Shown: positions 44,801-56,461 of the stretch, one piece after another
Position numbering within the stretch: position 1 is the stretch's first letter
Layout of the letters: each line of letters opens with the position of its first letter
DNA from: Hericium rajendrae
Lineage: Eukaryota; Basidiomycota; Agaricomycetes; Russulales; Hericiaceae
DNA length: 64,000 bases
Assembly: GCA_033439255.1 (NCBI GenBank)
Contig: CM065881.1
Coordinates: 3,410,001-3,474,000, forward strand
Reading direction: 5' to 3'
Program-made: the position numbers and the translations under genes
The notes under the pieces: model-generated
Databases searched by the model: none
Seen by the model: the letters and a program-made list of their open reading frames with translations, nothing else
What the model was told of the DNA's origin: nothing

Positions 44801-46693
44801 AATGCCATAGTCCTCGTGCCTTTTAATGGAGTTCCCCAGAGGCGCGCATCGCGGAACCGAATAGGACGAAGCGGCCACGCTTGAATCTACACGCATAAGT
44901 CGCATCTCAGCCATCTCGACGCCGGAGGGCGTCTGGCAATAGAAGCTTGCGTCAATCGCCGCGGAGATACACACGGCAACCATGGGCATAGTAAAAGTAC
45001 ATGGGACATACCGTCCTTACACGATAGAGTATGCAGTCTGAAGCCGCATTTGATTCACGACACTGGCGGTTCGACAGCCACGATATGGACACTCAACATG
45101 CATACGTTTGGAGGTACCTGCACGCATGCTGGACGCGCTTGGGAGCTCCACATTCCGCAGAAGCCTTGACCTCTGTCACATCGCGTGGTCTGCAACAATA
45201 GGATATGCGCTCGAGCAGCACATTCGTATCCCTAGCGATATGGATATGAGCAGTACCCTTCTATGTTCGTTCAACGCATACTGCATAAAGGATAACGCTC
45301 ACCATGCCAGATTACAATGAAACCCTCCAACAATTGTAGGATCATAACCCATCCGGGCCTGTATCTCCTCAAAGGTAAACACCCCAGCAAACCACTTGAT
45401 CCGGAAACAGACCTATCGAAATTTCAGAGAGTACTTACCGTCAAGGAGACCCTCTACCGCGAGAAGTCGTACACATCGGTCGATTATGTTTGAAGGCTCG
45501 AGATCTTCCCATCGTGTCGATCCCTCTTAAGAATTTGGAGGGATCTGGATCGGAAGCGCCCCTCCGACTAGTGACCGGACAGACGGAACACATTTCCACT
45601 TGTGAGGACGACATTCAGGACGCGGAAGTCCGGAATACTTTTTCCGAACCCGGACCCGAAGGCGGGCACCAAAAATCTGAACCCGAACAATCCTGTCGAG
45701 GTCCGGACGAAACCCCGGACATGCCCAAGACTTCCTTATTGTAAGTCGGACGATCCGATCTTTATTGGGTGCGACAGCCGCAGGACTGCACCAAGGCCGA
45801 TGATCACCGCCGAGGCGGCATGAGCGTCAGGGATGTACAACCAAGAACTGTAGAACACACCATGTCCATGTCCTTACCAACGCGAGCATCCACCATGACA
45901 ATCCTGTAGTCCTCGTGGCTTGTAATGAAGTTTCCAAGAGGAGCATATCCGCGGAATCGAACACGAAGCGGCCACGCTTGCGATCTACACGCACAAGCCG
46001 CATCTCAGCGCTCAGCCATCACGACGACGGAGGGCGTCTGCGTAACAGCAGCTTGGTCAATTGCCGCGGAGATGCACACGCCCAAGGGCATAAATACACA
46101 GTATCATCCTCACGCGACAGCCGCCTCAGCCATAGTACAACAGACAAGGCGCTCCGTCACCTGGACGGCGTCATGAACACATACCTTCCATGAGCCCTCG
46201 ACCCATTGTGCACTCCTCTGCCTCGAGATAATGACTTGAGGCGCGGAGTAGGTCGCCCGAGCTCAATCCGACAACGGACGTGGTGGTTATCGTCAAGACG
46301 AAGTGGCCGAACTTACTGGCTCAAGCGCCCAAATCTCAACGTTTCACAGGATCTTTGAACAGCACGTTTGATCCGCCGTCGGTTCATATTCGCGCCTGAC
46401 AGCGTCATCGGACCTGGCCAGTACGAACGATCAATGAACAATCAATGAACGTTCATCGCTCAAACTACGAACTCTCCAAACAACGACGATGCTCGACACA
46501 AGACAGGCCGAAGAAATGCATTCCCAGGCGACGAACGGAGACACCATGTAACTAGCGAACAAAACATTACTAAGTGCTACGGGCGGGTAACAAGGACAGG
46601 GAGGGAAGTTCAGTCCATCTGCCGCACACAATCCGTCAGACACGGCGATGCCAGCGACACGAAACAACGCACTATATCGACATTTTGACGCAT
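41810..46693. other. Gene-poor tract
   Basis: Nearly 5 kb without a gene I can support. On the minus strand, 42143-42490 reads PGIWPAFIRMPWTEECTSL and later HWKCPGKAFFYKHCAIEPW, which looks like old coding sequence of unknown family. A duplicated segment is listed separately. The right end is the 3' flank of PIC-A. Confidence 0.4.
44665..46090. repeat. Direct duplication 44665-44995 / 45755-46090
   Basis: The two segments share GATGATCACCG or GTGACCATCGCCG, GGCAGCATGAGCGTC, ATAGTCCTCGTG-like sequence, CGAAGCGGCCACGCTTG, ATCTACACGCA, GCCGCATCTCAGC and GGAGGGCGTCTG in the same order. On the minus strand both once encoded something like MRLVRVDRKRGRFVFDSAD (clearest near 45960-46010). No intact frame remains, so these look like tandem relics of one gene. 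Confidence 0.6.
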
Positions 46694-48075
46694 CTATTTG
46701 CCACCGGTCGTGCCCATGCCCATGGACGCCTTGAAGCTGTCGTAGATCCACCACTGGAAGCCTAAACCCAACGCCATCAGCCCCACCACCCACAAACAAA
46801 CAAAAAACCGCACGCACCAGTGAGAGTACCGATCATAATGACACGCGTGCCGAGGCCCTTGGTCGCAAGATTCGCAATCCCGACCTCGCCCGCGATCTGG
46901 CCCAGCGACTTGCCCTTATTGCTGGGCTTGCCGAGCTGCGAGACGAGCGAGTCCGCGGGGTGCGAGACGACGGCGCAGACGACGCCCGCGAGGTAGCCCG
47001 ACGCGAACGTGACGCTGAGCTGCGTCGGCTTGCTGTACGTGTCCTTCGGCGCGGTGAACACGTGCGTGTAGAACAGCTGCACGATCTTCTCGAAGAAGAA
47101 GAACTTCGCCATCGTGTACGGGATCTACATTGCGATGAGTGCGAGCTGCGCTGAGGGAAGAGGGATGGGGGCGAACCTGGCGCGACCACAGGGGCACGAG
47201 CGAGCCGAAGGGAAAGCGCGTCTCGAGCTTCGTCCTGCTCATCTCCTTGAGCGCGGCGCCGAACGGCACGGGGAACGTGCCCGCGGGCGACGTCTGGATC
47301 TTGACCTTGGTCATCTCGAGCGGGCACAGCGCGATGTCCGCGAAGACCTCGGCCGACGCGGAGCCCGCGAGCCAGATGGCGGGCTTGTACTTCTCCGCCG
47401 CCTCCTCGCCGGCGAGGTTCATGTACTGGTCTTTGAAGACCTCGTACAGACCGTACTTGAACATGCCCTGGAGGGAGTAGCCGACGAAGGTCGGCCCGAC
47501 GCCTTTCCAGAGGCCGCCCTGGCCCTCCTCCTTGAGGATGAGGGAGATGCCGGAGCCGAGACCCTTGAACTTGCCGGGGTTGACCTGCGTGGTGTTGAAG
47601 GCGGGTCAGTACGGTATTGAAAAGGCAGTAGATGGTTGGAAAAATTCTGCAGCCCTCCGATTCGAGCCCTACACTCGACCATCCGAAACCTTGACTCTGC
47701 TGGCGGAGTCCAGGCAGTCACGATGTGAATGGTCGCGAAAACTGATGTTTTCGCAACGGCCAGAATGGTATCAACCCGTATCCACCCCGAACCATTTTTC
47801 CATTGCGGCGGGTGCGAAACCCTCTACTTTCTAGTGGATTAAAGGGCTACGAACCTGCATGTTACATTTTGTGACGTCCAGCGGGGTGATGCCAGCGTGG
47901 GTGAAACCACAGGCCAGAGCACCGCCGAGCATGCACTTGGCGTAGTAGCTCACATCGTGGGGAACGGGACCGAGGTACCTAGTGAATAGTGGCTGTTAAA
48001 ACGCTATCCTCGCCGTGAACGAGATAGCGATACGGACCTGGCGTCCCACTTGCCGGAGGGTGCGAGATGCGACAT
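46694..48075 (-). CDS. MIR1: PIC-A: mitochondrial phosphate carrier
   Basis: Mitochondrial carrier family member that imports phosphate with a proton across the inner membrane for ATP synthesis. The start at 48075 is the short exon MSHLAPSGKWDAR. The next exon is YLGPVPHDVSYYAKCMLGGA with CGFTHAGITPLDVTKCNMQ, containing the first carrier signature (P-x-D-x-T/V-K). After a long intron (about 275 nt) come KFKGLGSGISLILKEEGQGG, FVGYSLQGMFKYGLYEVFK and LCPLEMTKVKIQTSPAG (second signature). IPYTMAKFFFFEKIVQLFY, SHPADSLVSQLGKPSNKG and GLGTRVIMIGTLTG follow, then QWWIYDSFKASMGMGTTGGK with the stop at 46694-46696. It is about 310 residues, the usual length, and intact. Named after the yeast gene by family features. 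Confidence 0.93.
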
Positions 48076-48705
48076 TGGAATCGTAAATTAGCAGAGATAA
48101 AGAAGATCTAGAGTCTATGAGCTTGACTGGCTAGCCTGTCCGAGTCGAAGCAGCCGCGAGCGGAGGAGGAGGTGGTGGAGGGTAGGAAGAGGTGGTGGTT
48201 GATGCCAGCGAGACGCGGACCGCTCAAAAGCATCGGCAGTCGGCCGTCACAACGTTTTCCCCCGGTCTGTACCGACGCGCCAAGCACGGCCCCCGGCTTC
48301 AGTGTGGGTGGCCTGCTGCACCCGTCGTCGTCGTTTTTGTGTGTCCCTGCTCATGACAGGACGTCTCAGTGGGTCCATTGTCATGTCCGACAGGCTGCTG
48401 GGTTTTTATTGGACGTCCGTACGATGTGTTTGAGGCTGAAGTGCCCGAGCCTCGGCACGTGCTATCCGGGCTCTGACCAACGTCCGTCAAAGCCGAAATG
48501 ACAAAATGACTGAGCAGACCTCTCTTCATTCTCTTTCTCCATCGTGGACCAAAGGCCTCGCAGCCATTTGTGTCGAGAAAGCAGCAAGTCGAGCCGCCAT
48601 ACCATCTGACCGCGGAGACAGAATGGCACCCACAGCAGTACGCACCTCTCTCCTCGCGCCCCCTTTTCCTGACCGTAGCAGACACAGCCCACCTCAGACG
48701 ATCCC
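48076..48705. other. Divergent promoter region of PIC-A and RIB3
   Basis: About 630 bp between two genes pointing away from each other. I see no gene and no obvious TATA box for either. Confidence 0.5.
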
Positions 48706-49525
48706 ATGCTGCACACCGCAACAGAGCCCCCCGCACCCCCCGACCTGGCCCCGCCCAAATTCGTTTCGCGCGGACGGCCGAAGGCGCGCGACCCGCCGCC
48801 GCGCACCGCGTTCGCATTCGACGCCATGGAGGACGCGATCGCCGCCTTCGCGCGCGGCGAGTTCCTCGTCGTGATGGATGACGAGTCGCGCGAGAACGAG
48901 GGCGACCTCATCGTCGCCGCCGCAGGCTGCACGACCGAGCAGATGGCCTGGATGATCAAGCACACCAGGTGCGCCCTCCCCTTCCTCCCTCCCCTCCCAC
49001 TCTAACCTGACCCTGACGCCCGCCCGCAGCGGCTACATCTGCATCTCGCTCCCGCAGGACACGCTCGAGCACCTCGCAATCCCGATGATGGTCCCGCACA
49101 ACGAAGAGCGCCACCGCACCGCCTACACCGTCACCGTCGACTACAAGCCCGGCACCACCACCGGCATCTCCGCGCACGACCGCGCGCTCACCGCCCGCGC
49201 GCTCGCGTCGCCCCTCGCCTCCGCCGCCGACTTTGCGCGCCCGGGCCACATGGTGCCGCTGCGTGCGCGGGCGGGCGGCGTGCGTACGCGCAGGGGGCAC
49301 ACGGAGGCCGCGGGCGACCTGTGCGCGCTCGCGGGGCTGCCGCGCGCGGGGCTGCTGTGCGAGCTTGTGAATGACGATGCGGAGGGCTCGATGGCGCGGC
49401 GCGACGAGTGCCGTGCGTTTGCGGACCGGTGGGGGCTGCGCATGATTAGTGTGGACATGCTCGTGGCGTGGCGCGCGAAGACGGAGGGGCCGGGCGAGGC
49501 GAGCAATGGCAATGGGACGGCGTAG
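48706..49525 (+). CDS. RIB3: 3,4-dihydroxy-2-butanone 4-phosphate synthase
   Basis: Converts ribulose 5-phosphate to 3,4-dihydroxy-2-butanone 4-phosphate plus formate in riboflavin synthesis, using Mg2+. Two exons: 48706-48968 and 49030-49525. Exon 1 carries [20 protein letters not shown] and [17 protein letters not shown], whose acidic cluster ([10 protein letters not shown]) binds metal and substrate. Exon 2 has [40 protein letters not shown] with [31 protein letters not shown] with [11 protein letters not shown], and [14 protein letters not shown], all matching the yeast Rib3 pattern. About 252 residues; the first 40 are a Pro-rich extension relative to yeast, so translation from the internal Met at 48826 is possible. 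It supplies the flavin precursor; its nearness to flavoenzymes is probably chance. Confidence 0.95.
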
Positions 49526-49696
49526 TTTGGGAGTGTATCTTCGTCTATCTGTACTAGTTTGCAATACCGTATCTCAGGTCAGACGAACAATCTCGTCGGG
49601 TTTTCTCAAGCCATTAAGATTACTCTCTACCAAATGTACTGTACATAACCTGCAAATGCATGCATACTCTCTTCCCGACGATATACGTGCCGCACC

Positions 49697-52600
49697 TCAC
49701 AACGGCGGAAGCGGCCTCCGACACTGCGGACATATTTTCTACGCCCAAAATCAACCACCGCCGCACAACACCAAAACAACCAATACACACCTTAATCGCA
49801 AGCCACCGCTCCAAACACTCCGTATGCTACCCCACATCAGCATCAGCATCACCTCCCACTCTTACACCAGCAAAGCACTCACAAACAAATGATGGCACGG
49901 CGCAAGACTGTACCCCTTCCTCAGCCGCACCTTGCCCTTGTCGCCGGCGTCCCGGCGCGCGTCGTACAGGATCGCGTCCATGCAGATCGAGCAGTCGCCC
50001 GGGCTGCTCTCCGGCGCCTCCGCGTCCGGCGCGGGCAGCGGCGCGTGGTAGTCGTACGGCGCCGCGTCTGCCGCCTGCGTTCGCATCAACGTCAGCGTCA
50101 GCGTGAGCCCGTGTAAGAGGGGGAAGGGACGCACGGAGGGGGAGAGGAAGAAGGCGGGGCCGAGGCGGGCTTGGAGCAAGAGCATGAGGAGCTGCAGCGC
50201 GACGAGCGCGCCGAGGGGCAGCATCCAGCCTGCGCACACACCCTCATCAGCCACACGCACACACCAATGCCAAAAAAGACGCACCGCGCGGCTCGATCTC
50301 GAGCACGTTCCTCGGACACGTCAAAAAATCTACACCACTCCACATCAACACCATTTCGGACGAAAACGCAGCAGGCACGCACACATCGCAATCGCCATCC
50401 GCCCCAGCGTCGTCCCAATCACATACTCCCACCCGAGCGCACACGCCCGCCCGCGGCGCGCCGCGCGCGCGATCTGCGGTGCCCAGAAGGAGCCGTAGAG
50501 CGCGCCGAAGAGCGCGAGCGCGAGGGAGGGCGCGACGACGAGGCGCACGACGATGGTCAGGATGCAGAAGAGCAGGAGCCCTAGGACGGGTCAGTGGTTT
50601 GTGTGAGAAGGGAGGGGAGGGGGGGCGGACATGTGCGGGCTTGGGCGTCGTGGCGGAGGTGTTGGATGAGGGAGCGTAGGAGGGGGGCGCGGGATAAGAG
50701 GGGGCGGGGGCGGGTGGGTTGCGTTGGGGTCGGCGCTGGTGCTGGTGCTGGTGCTGGTGTTGGCGGCGGTACGGCATCGGTGTCATTCAAGAGAGGCACT
50801 GAGGCCTCGTCTCGCGTGTCCGCCGCCGTTTCCGCTGCCCCGCTGCTTGTCAGTGCTGGTGCTGGTGTAGGCCGTGAAGGCGGAGCAGGTGCCGCTATGG
50901 GTGTGGGCGCGGGGGCAGGCGGAGGCGGCGACGTCGCGGCCTCCGGCGCTTGGACTTGGTGGATGAGAAGTGCAAATTGCTGGGCGATATTTCAGCAATC
51001 CACAAGGTCAGACATATGGGACCTCATACCACTTCGTACGCGAAGAGCGTGCATGCAAGGAAGGCTGGTGCGACCAAGGATAGGGAGGGTCGGCCGTCAG
51101 CCAAGATGGCGAACGTGATATGCTGATGGTAGGATAAGAAGCGGCACCCGGAGATAAGGCAGAGTCGAAAGCACGTACACCAGCGAACGCAATCGAGTCC
51201 GCGAGAGCCTGCGACAGGAACGACCAGCGCGATATCCGCGATAGCTGTGCGACTGTGCGACTGCGGTTCATCTGCCGCGAAAGCAGGGCCAGCATACCGA
51301 GATACATCGTCGCGGCGAAACCAGCGTCTAGCATGCCGGAGCGGTAAGGTCAGCAAGAGAGCCAGGTCAGCGCGGAGAGACGAACACATGGTGATCTTCC
51401 GGAAAAAGGTCCTCGACCGGAGGCCGTCCGTGTCGCGCACCTCGAGCAGGATCCCGCAGTCCTTGCTCAAGAGGGCACCGTCCAGCGCAAGCTTCGGACG
51501 GCTGACGGTGTTGATGCCCGATGGGTGCTGCAGCTCCTCTTCTAGGTCATGCATTGCGTCCCAGGGTATATCTGTCGGCGCGAGCTGAGCATACACCGAG
51601 AAGCGGCAATTCGTCCTGGGTGCATCGTCCGACAGCGAGAAGCTATCCGAGTCGAAGGATCCAGAGTTCAGTGTGTCTTTCAGCTTCTTGATGCGTGATT
51701 CTAGCTCTGGTATAATGAGATGTGCGGTATGGTTCTGCTCGGATTCCGGGACGAGCGAGGGAATCAACCGAATGTCTATGACGCTGAAGAACAGTCATTA
51801 GGCTAATTTCTGAGACTAGGTGTAGGAATACACACCCTCCGGGGTCTGCGAAACCGTAGATAGACCCATTCTTCAAGAAATGGATCCCTTCAAAGTCGAA
51901 ACGCAGCTCGTCCGCGGTATTCGCATCCGTCAGCTCTATTCTGCCCTAAATTCGACGTGTACGGTTGAGATTTATCGGTATATTCGACGGCGAAGCCAAC
52001 AAGTACGATACATACATGCACCATCGCGATCTCCTCGCTGTCATACTCGTCGCTCTCGTTACCTCGTTTCTTGTCATTCAGCGGTTCTAGAGGCCGTTCA
52101 GCGACGCTCATGGAGATCTTCTCAGACGCAGTCCAGTTCCAGCTTCCGAGGCGGTCAAGCACTTCTGTCATGTTTGCTTCGCGCGTCAGCTGGTGCGCAT
52201 AAGGGCCCCAGGTATGGTCTGCCGGCTCGATGCCAGTCAGGTTGTGCAGACGAGATTTTCCGCGAATGAAACCTGTGATGTTGGGAAAATAGGACGACGT
52301 TATGGGGTCTAGAACAGAGCCCGGCGGCACGAAGGAATGTACGAGCTGTTCTTCAGCGATGGGTTTCGTGGGCTACCGGCCTGCCAGTCAGAAAATCTAC
52401 AATAATGTCGATACGGAAAGCGCACCATCGTAAAGTTGAGCCCCTCCGTCACGTTCCCCGCTAACCACGCAGTGTAGTTCCCGAGCTGCCATCCTAGCGA
52501 GGCCAGAGCGTCTTGATACTGCGTGCGCGCCATAATATCGTCGGCGCCATTGTTCGTCATCATGAACAGGATAAAGGTGAGGAATAGTATGGACGGAATA

Positions 52601-52713
52601 GAGCTTCGCGGATGCTGGGCTTGTGCAGCTGCACCGGCCGCCGTCGTCCCACCTTCCTCAGCATCGCGTGCCGCATCGGTTACGGTCGCTGGAGGTCCTC
52701 CGGGCGTGCTCAT
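49697..52713 (-). CDS. TUL1: Transmembrane RING E3 ubiquitin ligase, Tul1/Dsc1 type
   Basis: Core subunit of the Golgi/endosomal Dsc E3 ligase, which ubiquitinates membrane proteins and in some fungi activates SREBP. The start at 52713 is MSTPGGPPATVTDAARDAEE, then a hydrophobic anchor (SILFLTFILFMMTNNGADDI) and a lumenal domain with PNITGFIRGKSRLHN, DCGILLEVRDTDGLRSRTFF and NRSRTVAQLSRISRWSFLSQ. Then come several membrane spans, a Pro/Ala-rich linker and GWEYVIGTTLGRMAIAMC. The C-terminal RING-H2 (GDCSICMDAILYD, YSLAPCHHLFHTECLERW, ICPQCRRPLPPL) ends at the stop 49697-49699. The RING is split by two introns. The order matches yeast Tul1 throughout. The Pro/Ala linker (about 50690-50960) is low-complexity. 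The gene ends 171 bp from the RIB3 stop (convergent). Some middle splice sites are uncertain. Confidence 0.88.
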
Positions 52714-53107
52714 GGTAGCGAGACCTGTAGGTGAATGCTGTGCTTCAGATGAGCTGCGTCGTCTATGGGGCCATCATCTGGAGATGCTTGCGGACAAGAA
52801 GAGCGCGAATGTCAAGAACGGAATGAGCACACAGCAGGCGCCTGCAGGCGCGCGTCTGCTCGTAAAGCATCACGTGCATCTAGTCCTCCCTCGTAGTTCT
52901 CTGTTCTTTCACTTTCTTTCGTGCATTACTAGGCAGGGCATAGAAGGTCCACAGGTTCGAGGAGATGAACAGATCAATTCTCAATTAAAAAACATTCGAG
53001 CCCGATATTTCAAGATTACACCGATCTCTGGAGCTGCATAAACCCAATTCTACCAAGGCTGTACTGAGTCTCGTCAAAATTGGTCTCGAGTTACTTAGTC
53101 CGTTCGA
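52714..53107. other. Spacer between TUL1 and the secreted-protein region
   Basis: Upstream region of TUL1, then the left end of the duplicated secreted-protein unit. Its TCAATTCTCAATTAAAAAAC and GAGCCCGATAT are echoed near 59125-59165. No gene seen. Confidence 0.45.
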
Positions 53108-53960
53108 TTATGGATAGTAGACCCTGTTGAACGTCGATTGATTTCTACTCAAAGACCTGATTATAACTACGCACTCGATATCCCAGGCGTTGAACTCGGT
53201 ATTCGAAGTGAGGCACAGTCCGCCGGCCGTCGCGGTGGGGGCGGGCCAGTCACCGAAACAATCATCAGCGACACTGATGCTGTTGAGTGCCTAGGAGCCA
53301 GGGATATAGTCAACGGGCGACCATGGCCGGTATGTCGTTACTTACGAAGGTATCGTAGCAGATGTTGTAGTAGACTACATCGTTGTTCAAAAGTCCGAAA
53401 GCGCAGGTGTCGTACTTGATGTAGGAGAACGCCCCGGGATCGACGAGAAACTCCTGCGCTATATGAGAAGACATGTCAGTATCATCACCACTTATCCCGA
53501 GATATTGATCCGATACATACGGTACAGAGACTCCAGATAATCGGTGATCACCTGGCAATCGCTCACAAATGGCTGCTCGCCGGTGTCAACACACTCGACA
53601 GTGCCTACGGTTGATGGTGATCAGGCCTGCAGTCGGGAAGGAAAAAGACGACGTGTCACCAACATCCGCCGTCGCTGCAAACATTGACCGTAGTTTGACG
53701 TTCTTCGAGCGAGCGAGCTGCAGTCTTGCTCTGGAGCTTGGGGCATGTCACTGCGCCAAACTGAAGCTCTTTCCCTTTGTGCTGGACGGTGGTCGAGTTC
53801 GTCACCACACCACCCGAGCCACATTTCTCCTGAAGACGGCCGCCTGAAAACGCAACTCAGCACTGATAATCATTCTTCATGTGAGACTCCTACCGAGGGC
53901 TGAGCCGAACATGGAGCATCCCAGAGCGAGAACAGAGAGAGGGGCAAATGCGAATTTCAT
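53108..53960 (-). CDS. Secreted protein SSP-a (type 1)
   Basis: Small secreted protein with a clear signal peptide: MKFAFAPLSVLALGCSMFGS then ALG, starting at 53960. Four introns separate five exons. The mature part reads REKCGSGG-like KCGSGGVVTNSTTVQHKGKE, FGAVTCPKLQSKTAARSLEE, RQTTVNVCSDGG, then C-TVECVDTGEQPFVSDCQVIT, DYLESLY, QEFLVDPGAFSYIKYDTCAF, GLLNNDVVYYNICYDTF, DDCFGDWPAPTATAGGLCLT and NAWDIECVV. About a dozen cysteines and N-glycosylation sites (NST, NQS) fit an extracellular, disulfide-bonded protein. Length about 220-230 residues. The stop at 53108-53110 is less certain because the tail differs between copies. I do not recognise the family. Paralogs: SSP-c, fragment SSP-b, and more distantly SSP-d and SSP-e. 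Confidence 0.72.
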
Positions 53961-56084
53961 TGTAACTTGTGAGATGTAGCAGAGCTGGTAGTGGCCTGTG
54001 CTGCTGTTCAGTACGGACAAGAGGAAGTGCTTTTATATCAGCAAGCGGAAAGCACGGTCCGCATAACACGCTGCAACAGAACAAGAAGTTGTTCATGCCC
54101 GAGCGTACCCTAGAAGATACCTGGCCGATGTCGACAAAATTGTCGAACAGAGTACCGTTCTCTAGAGGTCAGGAGGGAGTCCTCTCTACACTCATGGCAA
54201 GTACAACGAAACTTTCAGATATCCACGCATCAGACTTGCGGTACCGAGGTCAATCGGCTGGAGCACACTAGAAGATCCCAAGTACCTGACGGCGAGGGGG
54301 ATGTCATAGTACACAACGAACACAGTATGCCGAGTACCGTCTAAGGAGCAGGAGGCCCATCGATGAAGGACTTCAAGAAGCAAGTCCGCCCTGGGCTGAG
54401 ACAAGTAAATCTTCATGCAATCCAGAGACGTCGGCGGAGCGTAAAAGTGTAATAGCGACAGGCCATGAGAACCGGCTGAGGGAGCAAATGAACTTCTGGG
54501 TCACGATAGTTGAAGATAGTGAGTAAGAGATGCACATAGACGCTCCATCGGACTCAGTGACTGTCCGGCAGAGTTAAGAGGCACAACGCTGGACCAAGGC
54601 ACTGAGCTGATATGATGTAGCCTGGGCGCTGTGCGAGCATAGTATAGAACGAGACGGGCGATCTGGCAGCGGCAGTTAGATGGTCGAACAATCCATGGGC
54701 ATCTGATCAGGGCCTGCCATCGTGCATGCACTGAAATTGGGCCGTGTTGAACCATATGCAGCAGATCCAGCTATGTTGCCTTCCAGATAGCACCAAATCA
54801 AATGGCAGCATAGCTGATCAGATGAACTGATTGTCTAAATACGAGTTCATCCGCGGTTGTAAGCTCGTGAGATGTTGGTTAAGGCATAGCCCGAGTCAAG
54901 CGGCTCTTGAGTATTTGCATCAGCATTGGACGGCAGCACTCGAGAATTTGAGAAGATATACCTTCAATTATACCTTGATTCCGATAGTGGAGATCGTTGG
55001 ACATGATGGAAAGCAATAACTAAGTCGTGGTCGAGCACGGTCGACTCGTCGGCGCGGAGGAAAAGGTGCGTGGGAAACAATCCAGAGCACGGTCACATGA
55101 CACCGCCACCGACTCGAACTCTCCTTGCTCGAGGGTTTTGTTAAGCTTTAGTCTTTCACTGCGAGCTTTCACGAATCACCAGTGTTGGTTCATAGATCAG
55201 AAACAGGTGCGTAGGAACGTTTATCAACTCGGGGACTGTCAAAATGTGTCTGTAGGACACCGTGCCCGACTGCGCCTCTGCGACCTGGACCTGTCGATAT
55301 CTTCGCGATATTCAAGCTTCGAGCATCCGTCGAGCACAAATCTCTTTTGTGAACAGTACCAGCCCCTGTCAGAATCCACGGGATCCTCGGCACAGGTGCA
55401 TTACGGCGGCTCTACAGGCTTCGATATCCTGCTGAACGCCACCATATACAGTACCGACAAACTTGCAGCAATTATATCCTTCCGCATTCGTGCAGCATCT
55501 GAAGTTCCACCTGATGTTCAATCTGTGCTGGTGTCATCCATGATGGGGCTTGCATGCGACTTCCGCCCGCTCCACATGGCAAGCATGACTTCTGCTGTCC
55601 TCATCCGCTTCCCACGGATTGTCCATATCCCAACGCCTTCTGCAGGGCGGTTCCTATCGTTCATCTTGACAGATTTTTATGCGCGCTCGAGCGCCGCAGG
55701 AACCTTGCCCCACCTGCGCTTGTGTGACACTACGAATCGCCCTGTCGAAGCATGCGGCTTTAAGTGGCTCCTACTATAAATTCGCCAGGTCCGTCGTTTT
55801 TTTCCCTGAAAATTATCTGAAAAATAAAGAATCCATGCTTGACTTATCGGCTCATCAGGCTAAATTACATGCAGAAACGTTTTTGCCATTTAAGAGAGCA
55901 TTTGCCGAAGATGACAGTCGTCCATCTTTGACCCCTACTCTGCGACAACTGTGAAATGAAACCGTCCTGAGCACATGGGTCATGTCTTACTCTGGTAGGT
56001 CATCCACTGTTAAAAGCGTCCCGCTGTCGGTGCATTGCTCACAGGAACTTTTTTTAGAACTGACCTGCCGCCTCAACATTCGAC
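53961..56084. other. Divergent intergenic region, duplicated unit 1
   Basis: Shared promoter region of SSP-a (leftward) and SSP-d (rightward). Motifs such as GCCATGAGAACCGGCTGAG (54463) and GGCTTCGATATCCTGCTGAA (55418) recur in the same order in unit 2 (61934 and 62938). A 250-codon frame at 55027-55779 is open here but not in the other unit. Confidence 0.55.
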
Positions 56085-56461
56085 ATGAAGTTTTCTTCCT
56101 TCGTCATTTCTCTCGTCTGCATCGTCTCTGCCTCGACCATATCAGCGCGTTCCACTGCACGGGAGGCCTGCGGTGAAGGTGGAGTGCTCAATACGACGAC
56201 GAGGGAAAGGAGTTCACCTTGACTTCGAAGAGCTGCCCCAATCTTAACGCTAGCAATGCGACCGTTTCGAAGCCCGCAGATGACATTATGTTTTGTGAAT
56301 CGTGAAGCTGTGAGTGACGTCATGCGTCGAGCTCATTCGACCGACGGCTCTTGCTTGCAGGCTCAATCGTGTGCCTCGATCTCGGCGCTCAACCGTTGCT
56401 TGTTGACTCCCAGATCGTTGAGAGTATGTTCAACTCGCAACCTGCTGGAAGGCTTACATGA
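56085..56461 (+). pseudogene. Secreted protein SSP-d (type 2), frameshifted
   Basis: Signal peptide MKFSSFVISLVCIVSASTIS, then AREACGEGGVLNTTT, after which the frame is lost. Compared with SSP-e, three bases (one Ala/Val codon) and then about 10 bases are missing near 56205, and translation stops after RERSSP. The rest of the family sequence follows in another frame: KEFTLTSKSCPNLNASNAT, then a stop in place of a Trp/Ser region, then after the intron GSIVCLDLGAQPLLVDSQIV and ESMFNSQPAG. The second family cysteine pair is also reduced (DSQ for DCD). Head-to-head with SSP-a, 2.1 kb apart. Confidence 0.75.

Noticed and set aside
46833-47620. Long frames overlapping PIC-A in other registers
   Set aside because: Shadows of the carrier coding sequence; the carrier frame carries all signatures.
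48299-49564. Long minus-strand frames opposite RIB3
   Set aside because: They are arginine/alanine-rich shadows of a GC-rich gene. RIB3 on the plus strand has clear family motifs and a proper intron.
55027-55779. 250-codon open frame between SSP-a and SSP-d
   Set aside because: The homologous sequence in the second unit (about 62690-63500) does not keep the frame and no domain is visible. Probably an open stretch in a duplicated promoter region.
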